This document shows, one piece after another, positions 26,201 through 37,835 of a DNA stretch of 64,000 nt. Positions within the stretch are counted from its first letter, which is position 1; every line of letters starts with the position of its first letter. Source of the DNA: Serpula lacrymans var. lacrymans S7.9. Lineage: Eukaryota > Basidiomycota > Agaricomycetes > Boletales > Serpulaceae. The position numbers and the translations under genes were made by a program. Location: positions 223,180 to 287,179 of the forward strand of contig NW_006763302.1 in the NCBI RefSeq assembly GCF_000218685.1, written 5' to 3'. The notes below the pieces were generated by a model. It did no database searches. It was not told the origin of the DNA and saw only the letters and a program-made list of their open reading frames with translations.

Positions 26201-27339
26201 GAAAGTCGAAAACGGGACGTACGAGAATAAGCAGTGTCTCGAAAACGTCGAAGAGTTGACGAGCGCCAGTTTCGTTATTGGCCTCGAGACACTGTCCGAT
26301 GACCCTAATCATGCTGGGAAGCAGAGCTTGGAAAGATTTCTAATATCATGCGTCAGAAACCATAACTAATATGTTCCAGACAACCTTACAATGTCGGCCT
26401 TATCGTCAGAATCGATGTACTGAGCAATAACACCTAAAGCCCTGTGTAACGCATGTCAGCTCATAAAAGAAACATCAAGGGATCTAGTGAGCATACCGGA
26501 CAGTCGTCACGCGCACATCCATGCTTTCAGGATCATTGAGCAAAGACTCAAATAGCTTGAAGAAGCTTTGGAGGTGCTCCTGGAAGCCCTCGACGATATT
26601 TTCGAGGACAGTGAATAGAATATAAATGCCAACTTCGCGATGTATTGTTTGCGCAGAAGTGCATGACTGATGTAAGAAAGGGAGTAGCTGGGGCCATGTG
26701 CCGTTAGGGATTTCTACAGAGGCAATAGCAGCGATAACCCGCGCAGCCGAATGGCGAACGAGATTACTATAAAATGAAGCGATGAAGGTATGAAATGTAA
26801 GTTTGTGACTTCTTGAAGATAAAGTAGAACGAAACAGACTTTGGTTCTGCGAGGATCAGCTCTGGAAGTTTATCTTTGATCTGTTGACGCTCATCTTGAG
26901 GGAGTTGAGTCCATAGATCTCCGCTTTTCTGATTTATACGTTTGCGCATCTCGACTGCGGCGAGCTGACGAACCTGATGAACGAAAACATGCCTTAATTA
27001 CCGATCAGAGCGCGATCAGAAGAACACATACAGCGACCTCCGGAGAGCTGGCGAGGATGCTAGCGAGGGCAGATATACATGCTGGATTTTTGTAATATTC
27101 GGTGTTCAGCTGAGCTGTAGCCTATTGAGATCATGCGATTAACATGTTGGATCTTCTGTCTGCACGATATAGCGATCTTACAGCTTTAAGTTGAACCGTG
27201 TCGTTACTAGAGACCGACTGGGTCAATAAATTGTGCAATCCCTGGATAAAATTCGGCTAGATCGCGTGGTTTTGAGAGAAAGAAAGGACATTAGTGTTTT
27301 GTATAGAGCAACATGAATATGATATATACGCACATCCAT
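23214..27339 (-). CDS. KAP123: Importin beta family karyopherin, KAP123 / importin-4 type
   Basis: Nuclear import receptor built of HEAT repeats; the yeast counterpart carries ribosomal proteins and histones. The gene starts with a tiny exon encoding Met-Asp (27339-27334), followed by 'GLHNLLTQSVSSNDTVQLKA'. Next come 'VRQLAAVEMRKRINQKSGDLW', 'VRHSAARVIAAIASVEIPNGTWPQLLPFLHQ' and then HEAT repeats to 'QAAGLSAFVPGA' and TGA at 23214. Around 24.7 kb the acidic 'EVELEDIDVEKMLDVNSAIAVEKEIAADTIG' segment appears in the same relative place as in KAP123. More than a dozen introns of 45-65 nt are present. Distinguishing KAP123/IPO4 from KAP121/IPO5 rests on overall pattern and recall; the importin-beta family itself is clear. 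Confidence 0.85.
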
Positions 27340-28374
27340 TGTACAAGGGTCGTAAAGAGAGGATAGGAAGGGATAAGAAGAAAATGTAGATGATGATCGA
27401 GATGACCACTACCAAAAATTTGGCGGAGTCCCAAAAATTTTGCCGTTACCCATGTGCACGGCTGTAAAGCATCATTGTCTTCACTCCAAGTCCAAGCCTG
27501 CAACAAGTATGGTATGGCTCTGATCCTTGGATACACTGCATACATCTTACACTAGTATGACAAGGAAATACTGCTGAACAACGGTCTACAGGTCGTTCTG
27601 TGCTGTTTAACCACTCCAAGGCGAGCACTGATGTCCTCAGGTCTTGTCTCATCGATAATCATAAAACAAAATCACAACTCAAAATGGACTTGTTCTTGTC
27701 GCGTGGCTGGACCACAATGCAAGTTATGTCTCCAATACATGCTTGTACCGGTACGCTTCCCTGCTCAAACGGACCGTACCCTTTGCCCTCTTTGCCCTCT
27801 TTACGTCGTCCAGGCTGCACCTGTTGCTATCTACGCGTTCTTACGGCACACATATCTCCTTGTGTACCTCATCATTGTGCACCCTCGGTAGCTTTCACTA
27901 TAACCGTAATACATCGCTAACACACCGAGGACTCGTCAGTGGCAGTGAACTACATTCGTTCGTTCCTTGTCGCTTCCACTCGCAATTGTCGTTCAAATAA
28001 TACGTAATAGCCGGGCGAAAAACACAATGAGCGTCATGAATGTACACCATAATGCACGCGCAGTGACTACTGCAATTCGTGGTTATGTTTAGACTGGTCA
28101 TTTGACAATGATCTGCTAAGAATAATCCAGTGGGTTCATTCCATCATGCCATGACTAGAATACAAAATGCGATAAGCGAGCGTCTAGCACTCGACCGGTG
28201 AGTAATGTAAGCTATCTAGTAGCTACAGATTATGCATAGCAAGGAGCCCAGATGAAACGAAAACTAGTGCAAATGCGAGCATGCGTGTATCGCTCGAAAT
28301 CATCGTGTATATCGTAATGCATGCGACACTTCAGGTATCTCAGTCCACCATCTTCTCCTGGAAAAATAGCAGTT
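27340..28374. other. Intergenic ~1 kb
   Basis: Region between the importin start and the stop of the secreted protein gene, both on the minus strand. It contains a short direct repeat (tttgccctctttgccctcttt, about 27780-27802) and only short frames. Nothing else is supported. Confidence 0.5.
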
Positions 28375-29615
28375 TCATGAGGAACCAGAGCCAGTCAAGC
28401 CACCCTGAGCACCCGTTGCAGCGATACGAGACTGAGCATCGGATGTAGTGGTGCAGGTGATCGACGTTCCCGCAGAGTTGACAAGAGGAAGAGCTGCACA
28501 AGTGAGCGTCGACCCGCAGGATGACGTAACAAACGTGCCCGACACACACTGCGCGAAGTCACCGTTAACGCAGGCATTTGTTCCCTCTTTGAAATAAAAT
28601 AATAAGAACACCGTCAGTGTGCATATATCTCAAAAGGCAATGCCACGTACCAGTACAGGTAGAGTTAGCAGTAAGAGAAGCGAACTGAGCATTCAATTTC
28701 TGCGCAGCTTGACCGTTGGACAGAAGCAAGCTACTGTTACCCGAGGAAGAGGTGGGTGTGGCACCAGCTGCAGACGACGTAGTAGAGATAGTGGTCGTTG
28801 TCTCGCCTGTACCGTCATCGCAGTCACCGTCATCATTATCGACGGAAGTCTCAGTAGGGGAAGGAGCAGTCGCAGATCCTGACGCCGAGGGAGTAGCTGA
28901 ACCCGTAGAGTTCCCAGAGCTTGAGCCAGATGATGTGGAGCCGACTCCAGGGCTCTGAGTGAGATCGGTTAGCTGAGCACCGTTAGTGATAGGTCCAGAG
29001 GGGTTTGCAGGGCAAGAACCAGCGGGGGATAGGGGTGATGACATGCCAAAAGGGATGGTACCATTCCCACCGACAGCGATGCCACCGACGAAGGTCTTGG
29101 CATCATCACCCTGCCACTGGCACTGATACAACCCGTTGAGTTCAGCATTACGCGGAGCACTCTGACAGTAGGGAACACTCTGAGAGGTGGGCTGCAAGTG
29201 AAAGAAACGCGTCAGATGAGTTGGACGGGTGGAAATACAAACACCTACAGAGTTGCGTGGCTGTTGCGCGAAGATTTGGGCAAACTTGATCATGTTGGGG
29301 TCATTATTGAGCGTCTTGGCGAGGTCAATCATGTTGTCGGCAGCATCCTGCTGAGCGCAAGCTCCCGGTGCAGCCAAGAGGGTACCGAAAGAGGCTACGG
29401 CAACAGGGTTGCACTGTTGGCCTCCGCCAGCAGCAGTCTACACAAAATAGTTAGGCATACGCAAGCGAGGAGAGCTAGACGAGCCTTGTACGTACACAAG
29501 CTGCCTCCCACTTTGTAGTGGAGTCGGAAATGGTCTGCTGGATGCGCTTCCACAAAGGCGCTGCGTTGACAGAAGCAGCAGCAAGAGCAACGGTGAAGAT
29601 GGCGAGTTGAACCAT
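28375..29615 (-). CDS. Secreted Ser/Thr-rich protein with CBM19-like C-terminus
   Basis: Probable cell-wall or extracellular protein. The start at 29615 gives the signal peptide 'MVQLAIFTVALAAASVNA', followed by 'APLWKRIQQTISDSTTKWEAAC'. At least three introns separate four coding blocks. The conserved N-terminal part has spaced cysteines ('GQQCNPVAV', 'PGACAQQDAAD', 'VPYCQSAPRN', 'YQCQWQGD'). A long Ser/Thr/Gly linker, likely O-glycosylated, follows (about 28.96-28.70 kb). The end, 'ACVNGDFAQCVSGTFVTSSCG...TCAALPLVN', resembles the CBM19 chitin-binding family in its cysteine spacing. Such proteins are common in Agaricomycetes, but a biochemical role is not established by the sequence. The CBM19 label is by recall and could be a related, unnamed fungal domain. 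Confidence 0.75.
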
Positions 29616-29814
29616 TGTTAGTTATTGAAGCGTTGGTGCGTGTATGAAATGTAAAGTGGTGAGTGTTAAGAGACGGCGTAAATAAGACCTGCGGGGAGAG
29701 AACGAGGGCAATTGGGAAAGAAAGACGCCTGAAAGACGGTGGGCGAGCGCGGCTCTGTGCAGGAAGAGGTAAAGAAGAGAAAATGTGGATGAGGACTGCA
29801 AGAGATCCGCTGGT

Positions 29815-29823
29815 CTTTATATA
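29815..29823 (-). promoter_or_regulatory. TATA box of the secreted protein gene
   Basis: On the minus strand the bases read TATATAAAG, about 200 bp upstream of the ATG at 29615. The region between is CT/GA-rich, as in strongly transcribed fungal genes. Confidence 0.5.
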
Positions 29824-30780
29824 ATGTTCTTGGTGGTTCGGCTTGTGCCATTTGTGGTAAAGGACAACAATGGAAACCGGGCACAAGCTTCGTTCGTGGG
29901 TCCCGGTCACGTTTCTCACAAAAGACGCGTCACAAAAAAGAACAAAAGACTGAACCGAACTTTGAGTCCCGTCGTCGTGGTAAGCAGCGGGCTCACATTG
30001 TACTGTCTCAGTTCATTCATGGTTATTTTCATCGTGGTTCAGAGTCATACGCTCCAATATTGTTCTGATTTCTCTGATTCATAGTCACGCCTTTTCAGGT
30101 CTTTGCGATATCTTTACTCCTTTCGGCGTCGATTTTCTTTTGCGCGTCGCTACCGCGGTTACTTGAGACCTACTTGGACAAATTTCACCAAGGCACATAG
30201 CTGGAAAAGTTGGGTGCCAAAACCCTGTTTCCTTCCATAACAGCCCCTTTTCAAAAGGTTTCCGATCGTCTGATACCTTTTTGGTGTTGCGCCACAATCA
30301 TGTTACCTTAGAATTCGTTCATTTGCAACAAACATCCTCTATTTATCAGCTTTCTCCCTAAATGGCCCTCTCAGAAACGTTGTACCTTGAAGAATTGTCA
30401 AGGCGACCAACTGCCATGATCGCAAGTACAGATCACGACGAGGGCTCTACCTAATGCGCAAAGTGTTGACTCAGGATCCCACAAAGTTTAAAGGAGCCAT
30501 GCGGGTCAGTTGGGAGCATGTCGTATGGTGCTGAACGCGGTTGTACACATTAACCCCTTCGAACCAGTTCTATTTCCAAGTCGACGAGCTGGCGCAAATC
30601 ATCTTCTTTTCGAAACTTCTTTGTTGGGAGTAAACCAGTATGCTAGTAGGTTGCGGTGGCATGCTAAAGTACATGTAGCAATAATAATATTAATACTAAT
30701 ACAGAGCTGTGCATGGAAAATACTCTCAGTGAATGTATGATAAGTCCACCCATACTAGTGTAGCTGTACCCCGACCCCCA
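29824..30780. other. Intergenic ~0.95 kb
   Basis: Upstream region of the secreted protein gene and 3' side of the BTB gene. Several short frames on both strands, none recognisable. Confidence 0.5.
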
Positions 30781-32203
30781 TCAGATCTCCAACCGAAACC
30801 AGAGAGGAATCATCTTCCACATCCTTTCCCTCTCCCTTGCAGCCCACATCTCCAGCGCCCTCGCACAAGCCTCACATTCAGAAAATTCAGCACTCTTCAG
30901 CTGTCCTAGCTCATCCGCGACATATAGCGGATCTGTGCATCCCCGTTCGCGGTCAAAGAGGTAGTGCTGCGTTGCGAGCGCTACGAGCTCTGAAAAGTCT
31001 CTACGACATGCACGATGGGAGTGAGCGTGTGTGTGCTGGGAGGGTGAATAGGGGAGGTGTAAAAGAGTGGACGATGTGCCCATGGACTGAATGAGCGATG
31101 TGATTGCATTTTGCGTGGCCTCTTTACCGAGCATGAGCTTCTGCATGTCAGGGCCAGAAAGTGGAAGCGGGGTCACGATAGCGCCACGGGAACTGTGAGA
31201 CGGTCCTTCGTCCTCTTCGTTTGGTTCAAAGATCTGAGTATAGTGATAGCGGGAGAGGTCGTAGAACGCAGAAGGGAGCAGACTAGGCTCATTCACTTCG
31301 CGAGCGAGATTGATCACAGCCTGGTGGATTATGGTTGATTGAAAGAAGCAATATAGCTAGATGAAAACATACAATTGGTGAAGGATAAAGATGCGCGACG
31401 CCAAGACCAGTAGTTAGTTCGTGAGCACGTGCGACGTCCTCGCGAGCATCCCACATCTTGAGCGTTGATGGCCAAGCAGTGCTGAGGTGTGAGAGAGACT
31501 TGGTACGCAACGTATCCACAAGATACTTCGTTGAAAGGCGAAGGATACCAGATACAGTACGAAAGTCGGTGTGGTCGTTATTACCAAAGTCTCTGTTAGC
31601 AGGATTAAGGTTAGAGCATCAAGTTGTAAGGTTAATAGTGCAGCGTACGGTCCATCATAGAGGGCTGTGAGCAGATTCTCTACATCCTCCGCGCTGTCGT
31701 GCAGATAAATAACAGGGCACCCTTCAATTTCATTCTCAGAATCGACTTCGAGGACAGCGCTGCTTCGAGAAGAAGAGGAGTTGCGATCAATAATGGCTCG
31801 GGATTGTTCATTGGATTTCTCGTGATGTGGCTGGGGGAGAGAGAATAAATCATGAAAAAATGCTGAATGGCGAGACAACTGTGATTTGTGGACTCGGAAT
31901 ATGGTGTTTTCAGCCCGTAGAACAACCTGTTTGCAACTCGTGTTAGATGTATGGGCAAGAGAACGCACGCGCACAACATGACGTGATAATTACCGATCCA
32001 TCGCAAAACCAAAGGTCATCATGCTTGGTGAAACCAGAACCAGACGCGTCTTTGCCTGTCTCTTTCTCATCACAAGCGTTTTCCGAATTGGCCTGCTTAG
32101 ACTGTGGATAGCAACAGGAAAGCTTCTTCGGCGACATTGGTGGTGGGGAGTGCAGACCGCTGGCAGGGATGGGTAGCGGGTAGTAGCTAGAATACATGGC
32201 CAT
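30781..32203 (-). CDS. BTB/POZ domain protein
   Basis: BTB domains mediate dimerisation and often bind Cul3 ubiquitin ligases. Large families of such proteins with unknown targets are typical of mushroom-forming fungi. The domain entry reads 'HDDLWFCDGS', then after an intron (donor just below 31994) 'VVLRAENTIFRVHKSQLSRHSAFFHDLF'. A later part has 'VIYLHDSAEDVENLLTALYDGP'. The C-terminal half (30781-31317) has helical segments and the ending 'ERERMWKMIPLWFRLEI'. Start is uncertain: Met at 32203 is used here, but Met at 32137 (MSPKKLSCC) is equally plausible, and the frame stays open back to 32404. Three or four exons are needed. The role is unknown. Confidence 0.75.
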
Positions 32204-34092
32204 TGAACACAGACCATAAATGGGTAGTATGGTGTACTTCAAATGGCTAACTGAACACAAGGATGGTGAGGGTGAGGATTGTGGTTGATGGCCGCGACGG
32301 TGAGGGAATGGAGGAAGCTGTGCATGCTGCAGGTTGTACATAAACCAACTGTATTGTCCGCGTACTACATATCGGTCATAGATAAGATAGGGTTCAAACT
32401 CCACGATGCACCTCTCGTCGTTCCCTTGACCATACCGATACTAGTAACTACTAGTATGAGGCGAGTGCAGGGTCTCTAGGGAAAAGTGGCAAACGTGTTT
32501 TTGGGAGATAGTAAGATATAGTGAGAATAATATGTTAGTAACTAGTGGACAAGCGAACATCCTGTATCTTGACTCCATCCAACTTACACGTCCGAGTCGG
32601 CAAAGCTTTTTTCATAACACATCCATCCGTCGTTGTTCTGCGCAAGATTTGCATCTACGCTGTGGTCTGATTAAGCCGGTAAAACGGAAGGGCGCTAATG
32701 CCGTGCTGCATTTAGTGCTGTCGTCGGGCAGTGCCAGTCGGGCCAACTAGAAGAAGCGAGATCCCGCTGTGCAAGAATGCACTCCGCCGGCGCATTCTCT
32801 CTGTCTGGAATTCGAGCTAGTCTAAGGGACTACTCTCTCGTAGCGATGTCGTTTCCACTCAATGGATCCCAAGAAACAATTCAAAAAGACGGTCGTGTTA
32901 ATAGGACCTGAATGATTGCTTACGAAAAGCGCACAGGATCCAAACCTATATGCTGCGCGAAGTACGGGTACCAGCAGACCAAGATCTGATCTTTGGCTAT
33001 AACTTGTTGGCCATACGAAAGAAAACAGCCGCTCATCTTTGAGTACACGTCAATATATGTGATAAGGCTTTCCGAAGATATCTCGCCTGTAATCTCGATT
33101 ACGTTTGTGGCCGCCTATCTATTGAAAGATCTGTAGGACGTGGAGGTGTTTTTGGGGATCCAAATGCAACTTGACGCCTTCCTAGAATTCCCCATGCGGG
33201 TCTGTAATGGCAACTGAGTATATCTAAGGCTAGAAGAACTCAATTCCCCCAATGTAATCACGGGCCTCTTCAGTCAATGCCGGAAATAGAACCTAACAGT
33301 TTACCAAAATTACTTTGATCAAGGCGCCGAGTATTTTGATACACGAAAGATATCTGCAAAGATGCTGTTATAGTCCCGCGACATCGTGCAATGGCTGAAG
33401 GTACTGCCCTTGATGGTAGGAACGATAACATAAAATGCTGTCAGTTGTGACATTGATCGGAGATTTCAGTTTGAGCTCGTCAAGGCCACAGACAAATTTG
33501 GAAGAACCAGCCTTATTCCTTGTTATTTGCCCTGCCCAGTTGCTCGGAAATGGCATTCAGTTTTATTTGGACATCGAGTCAATTGTGCCTTCCTGAATTA
33601 CAATTACGACTACTGTTATGTGCCACGGAAGTTTGATTATCGCCAATAGTCTTGTCCGTTCCAAGCGAAAAGCGAAAAGGATTTTAACTTGCTGTTCAAC
33701 ACGAGATGTAATTCAAAGTCACATAGCAGTGAGGAAGAGACAAACCGGTACCCCCCGATCAGTGTGTATCGTTCTGGAAATGCTGTAGAGGGGGATCATG
33801 TGGCCTTACACGATATTCGAATTTATGACCGCATTCGGCATGAGCTAGTCAACACCCAGTGAACCATGCTGTTAATTGCATGTCTGGCGATAGTAAGCTT
33901 AGCTTTTCGGTGCAGAAACAAGTTCGTTATTCGGCCGCCATCTATACCAGTCTCATCACTACATGAATGGATACTCCCGTAAACATTCCTGTGAGAATGG
34001 GGTCACTCGCATACTTAAAGAGAGTCGAACGTACTTGTTCAGCAACAAACACATATCCTCCATTTCATCAACTTTACTCAGCTACTCTTAGA
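32204..34092. repeat. 5' flank of duplicated unit A (gene-free)
   Basis: No gene is visible in ~1.9 kb. From about 32534 (gttagtaactagtggacaag) onward the sequence matches the stretch beginning at ~39712, in the same orientation, to the GTPase start. Conserved blocks include 'gcgctaatgccgtgctgcat' (near 32693 and 39841) and 'ataacataaaatgctgtcag' (near 33425 and 40264). This marks the left edge of the segmental duplication. Confidence 0.75.
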
Positions 34093-35116
34093 ATGAGCTC
34101 CAGCCAGACAGGACATGTGAGTTTGTTTCTCGCGGTTACTGGTGTTAGGATGAATCTGATGTACTTGCAGGATATCCCCACTCCCAAAGACCGATGCAAT
34201 GACTGTGAAACGGTTAGCTATCAAGTATAATGTGCAGACACCCAAAGCTTACTTGTCATAGGTCCTTAATTATCCGGTGCAAGTGGACATGAGGGAAGTT
34301 ATCGCTGGTGAAGGAAGAAAGGCCAGTTAAATAACATATAGATTGAAGCCACACTCATACTATCACTAAAAACAGAATATCATAATATTCGGAGGAACAG
34401 GAGCTGGGAAAAGCTCACTTATCAACCTAATTTCTGGCAGAAACGTTGCCGGTACTTCTGGAGGAGCTCATGGTTGTACCATGGAGTCGCGTAGCTACGA
34501 CATCCAAATCGGAGAAAATAACTTCCAGATTTTCGATACTATGGGTCTGAATGAGCCTGAAATCCAAGGAAAGGGACATTTGGAAGCCATCGCCAAAGCA
34601 TACGACCTTATTCGTCGCCTCGAGAACTCTGGCGGCATCCAACTGTTGGTTTTTTGTATACGTGGAGGTAGAATCACAAGAACCACGCAGCAGAATTGGA
34701 GGCTTTTCCACGACGTCTTATGTGATAAGAAAGTCCCTGCTGTCATGGTCATCACTGGCCTTGAATTAGTAGATCCTATGGAGCGATGGTGGACGGACAA
34801 TCAGAGGCATTTCAAGCCTTATGGTATAGCTCCTGTTGGACAGGCATGCGTCACTGCGATACCTGGACTTGACGGGATGTACAAGGAGAAGTACAACAGC
34901 TCGAAGCTGAAGGTGCGGGAATTGCTGTTGAGGCATTGTGAGGATTTGGGATATAACGTAGGAAGACACAACTGGTTTGTACGAGTTGCGAAGTTTATTC
35001 GGAGCTTAAGTTCACATCCCCCATCGCGGAACGACATGCAAAACGCGTTGGTGAAGAAATGTGGACTGTCGAAAATTGATGCAGCCAGGGTTGTACAGAA
35101 GATTGAAGAAAAGTAG
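34093..35116 (+). CDS. P-loop GTPase, AIG1/septin-like, copy A
   Basis: Predicted 288 aa from four exons: 34093-34116, 34171-34212, 34262-34321 and 34376-35116, all joined in phase 0. The start reads MSSSQTGH. The nucleotide-binding loop is 'IIIFGGTGAGKSSLINLI' (G1) and the G3 motif is 'FDTMGL'. A conserved Thr of switch I may lie in 'AHGCTMESRSYDI'. The usual NKxD (G4) is absent; the equivalent strand ends 'VMVITGLE'. A helical C-terminus ends 'VVQKIEEK'. There is no membrane segment. The third intron would need a GC donor (AAG|GCCAGT), whereas copy B has GTAAGT here. It is followed by DHODH, not by an FMO directly. Role unknown; such small GTPases are frequent, lineage-specific families in Agaricomycetes. 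Confidence 0.8.
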
Positions 35117-35428
35117 GTAACGGTAACAAAGAGCAGGCAGACCACGAAGATCTGTGAATTTGTGGTACAGACCATATGGTGTTCGAGTTTAGAAGATGAT
35201 TACTGCTGTAACATAAAATCGTTAGTTTACTGAGATTTCTGATCAAAAACACAACCCCACCTTGGTGGACTATAGCTTTGTTTATGGTATTTATTAATGG
35301 TACTACTTAGAGGGCGATAGCCTCTGAATTCAACAAAGGCAAACAAACCCCGTTCTCTCCCGTCGCCGCCACGGTGACCAGTGGTCCAAACAGTGAATTT
35401 ATCTAGGCGCAGTTTGCTGAACATAGGC
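35117..35428. other. GTPase A 3' region and DHODH promoter
   Basis: 312 bp. The first ~120 bp are nearly identical to the sequence after GTPase copy B. The part to ~35405 also has a counterpart in unit B, ending at its deletion junction. Confidence 0.6.
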
Positions 35429-37320
35429 ATGCTACGCCTTCGCCCAAAGAAGTTGCCTATCCTTGGACATCCTTCGCGCCCTTCTACGTCTCTTACATTT
35501 AGTCGCCGTAGTCTTTTCACCAAATCTACGGGTCCCACCCAGTCGCCTCTTCGTACTGCACTTTACACTACAGTTTTCGCTCTCTCGACTGGCTTGTTTG
35601 CCGTTTACTATTTTGATGCGCGTTCGGCATTGCACAGATATGTGCTGACACCAGTATTAAGATATGCTCTTGATGCTGAGACAGGTCATAAGGTCGCCGT
35701 CAAGGTATTGAGAAGCGGGTTGGGCCCACGTGACCCCATTAGAGATGAGGACAGGCTCAGAGCAGAGGTGCGTTTTCTGCAGGCTAACTTCTGGTAACTT
35801 GCAGTGATACATTTGCTATTACGCCATGCATAGATATGGGGACAAGAAATATCGAATCCAATTGGATTAGCTGCTGGATTCGACAAAGATGCAGAGGCTG
35901 TGGACGGTATGTTACCCCCCATCGGTTTCTTAAAAGTGTCTGACGTTATCTTGATAGGTCTGCTCGATCTTGGATTTAGCTGGGTTGAGATTGGGAGCGT
36001 TACACCAAAGCCTCAGGTAAATTACATTTCTCTCACTGTTCGCAAACTACTGTTCGCAAGACATGCCGTTCTCATCACAAAAATACGGTTTTGCGCATGT
36101 CTTCTTGTGCTCGTATCTCTATGTTGCCGACTGCGGGTTTTATGGTTTTCGCTCATACCGATATCTTGTTTTAGCCAGGAAACCCCCGTCCACGTGTTTT
36201 CCACCTTCCTAACGACGCTGCTCTGATTAATCGTTACGGATTCCCATCGCAAGGCGCGGCGTCCGTGCTGGCTCGTCTACGTGCGCGTATACCCACGTTT
36301 TATGAACCAGACGCAACTTCAACCGCTGCACTCCGCCCTGGTGCCGTTCTCGCTGTTAACCTCGGTAAAAACAAGACATCTGCAGCTGAATCAGTGGACG
36401 ACTTTGTTACCGGTGTAAAAACTTTTGGCTCCTATTCTGACGTGCTGGTCGTTAACGTCTCAAGTCCAAATACGCCTGGTCTACGGTGCGTACTGATTCA
36501 TGTTTTCTCCATCCGTTCTAAATGTTCAATTTTCAGTGGCCTACAAAATCGAGATTTACTAGAGTCTTTACTATCCGAAGCTGCAAAAGCGCGGGACGAG
36601 CTTCCACCGTCTCCCCTTACCTTGCGTCGGCCAAAGCTTGTGCTAAAGCTTGCCCCTGACCTTGAGGAATCTCAGATTATTGACATTGCAGATGTTATTC
36701 GCCATAGCAAAATAGACGGGGTGATTGTCAGTAATACAACAATCCAGAGACCTTCCAGTCTTACGGACCGTGAGTGAATTCATGTTATTATTGGGACGAG
36801 ACCGTACATGAATGACTTAATTTACCTTCGCAATACAGCCAACAAGCTTGAAACAGGAGGCCTTTCTGGTGTTCCACTTAAACCTCACTCTCTACGTGCG
36901 CTCCGAACCCTGCGTACACACCTTCCTGCTAGCGTTCCGCTTATAGGATGCGGAGGCATTTCCAGCGGTGCAGACGCGCTCGAATTTGCGCAAGCGGGAG
37001 CTTCACTTGTCCAGGTATATACTGGTTTTGGCTACGATGGTGCAGGTGCCTGCAGGCGTATTAAAGACGAGCTTTCGAGAGCACTTGAAGCAGAGGGGAA
37101 GACATGGGGCGAAGTGGTGAATCAGGCCGTGGAGGATCTGAGTTTAAAGGAACCTAAACCAGTCATGCAAGTAGAAAGAGGGGAGGCCTCGATCAAGAAT
37201 TTGATTCAAGAAGCGGAGGAACTGAAGTCGGTTTTAGACCGACTGGGAGATAGAATAGGGGCTGAGGAAGATAAATTAGGCTCTGAGAGCGGTCAGGCGA
37301 TGTTGACTGTTATTTCATGA
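35429..37320 (+). CDS. Dihydroorotate dehydrogenase, mitochondrial class 2
   Basis: Oxidises dihydroorotate to orotate in pyrimidine synthesis, passing electrons to quinone at the inner mitochondrial membrane. Six exons (35429-35767, 35834-35906, 35958-36016, 36175-36485, 36537-36769, 36839-37320) give 498 aa with all phases consistent. The start at 35429 begins an Arg-rich presequence ([10 protein letters not shown]), followed by a membrane anchor '[18 protein letters not shown]'. FMN/substrate motifs: '[16 protein letters not shown]', '[15 protein letters not shown]', 'LGKNK', '[12 protein letters not shown]' (catalytic Ser region), 'VSNTTIQRP' and '[29 protein letters not shown]'. The last ~75 residues form a charged tail beyond the usual barrel end. 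It lies inside a duplicated segment but is the only complete copy seen. Confidence 0.95.
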
Positions 37321-37835
37321 TAGATAACAGAGAATCATTCGGGACCCCGTTTAGCGTGGCGCGACTACCAGTACGCACGCTGATTATTTATCATAGTTCA
37401 AGATGAACAAGCTTAACTTCCTACCCAAATGGATACAATCACACCTCAAAGCCTCCCGTTCTCAGCGATTCCTGGTTCCGATTCTCGGTGTGAGTTACTA
37501 GTGAGTCACATCGTGTGGTATAGCTGCGAGTAAATGACTACACAAAGTACTATTGCACCAAAGATTTCTTATCGGCTCGTAATATGCCAATGCCAAGCGG
37601 GAACGCGCATGCGGATCCTACCCCCTCTTTCAGCAAAAGGAATAAGATGTACCAGTGGAGGTAGATATTAATAATATGAGTGTTTCGGTACGCATTCTGT
37701 AACGTCCCAGATGCAGCTAACGTTATCGCTCAATCCCCCGCTTTGCATGCTGCCTTAAATGCAACACTAGTAGCAGTGCGATCCATCTCCATCCTTCGCC
37801 TCTTGTACTATTTTTGATACACTTTGTGGCTCACG
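37321..37835. other. DHODH 3' region and FMO-1 promoter
   Basis: 515 bp without a gene. It has clear counterparts before FMO-2 (about 42,513-42,945) and partly before FMO-3 (about 44,700-45,120), for example the 'ggatcctac' region. Confidence 0.6.

Noticed and set aside
29395..29919. Minus frame of 174 codons over the secreted-protein promoter
   Set aside because: It covers the first exon and TATA region in another phase; the real gene starts at 29615 with a clear signal peptide.
34427..34800. Antisense frames within GTPase copy A (similar ones in copy B)
   Set aside because: Shadow frames opposite a well-conserved coding exon with P-loop and G3 motifs.
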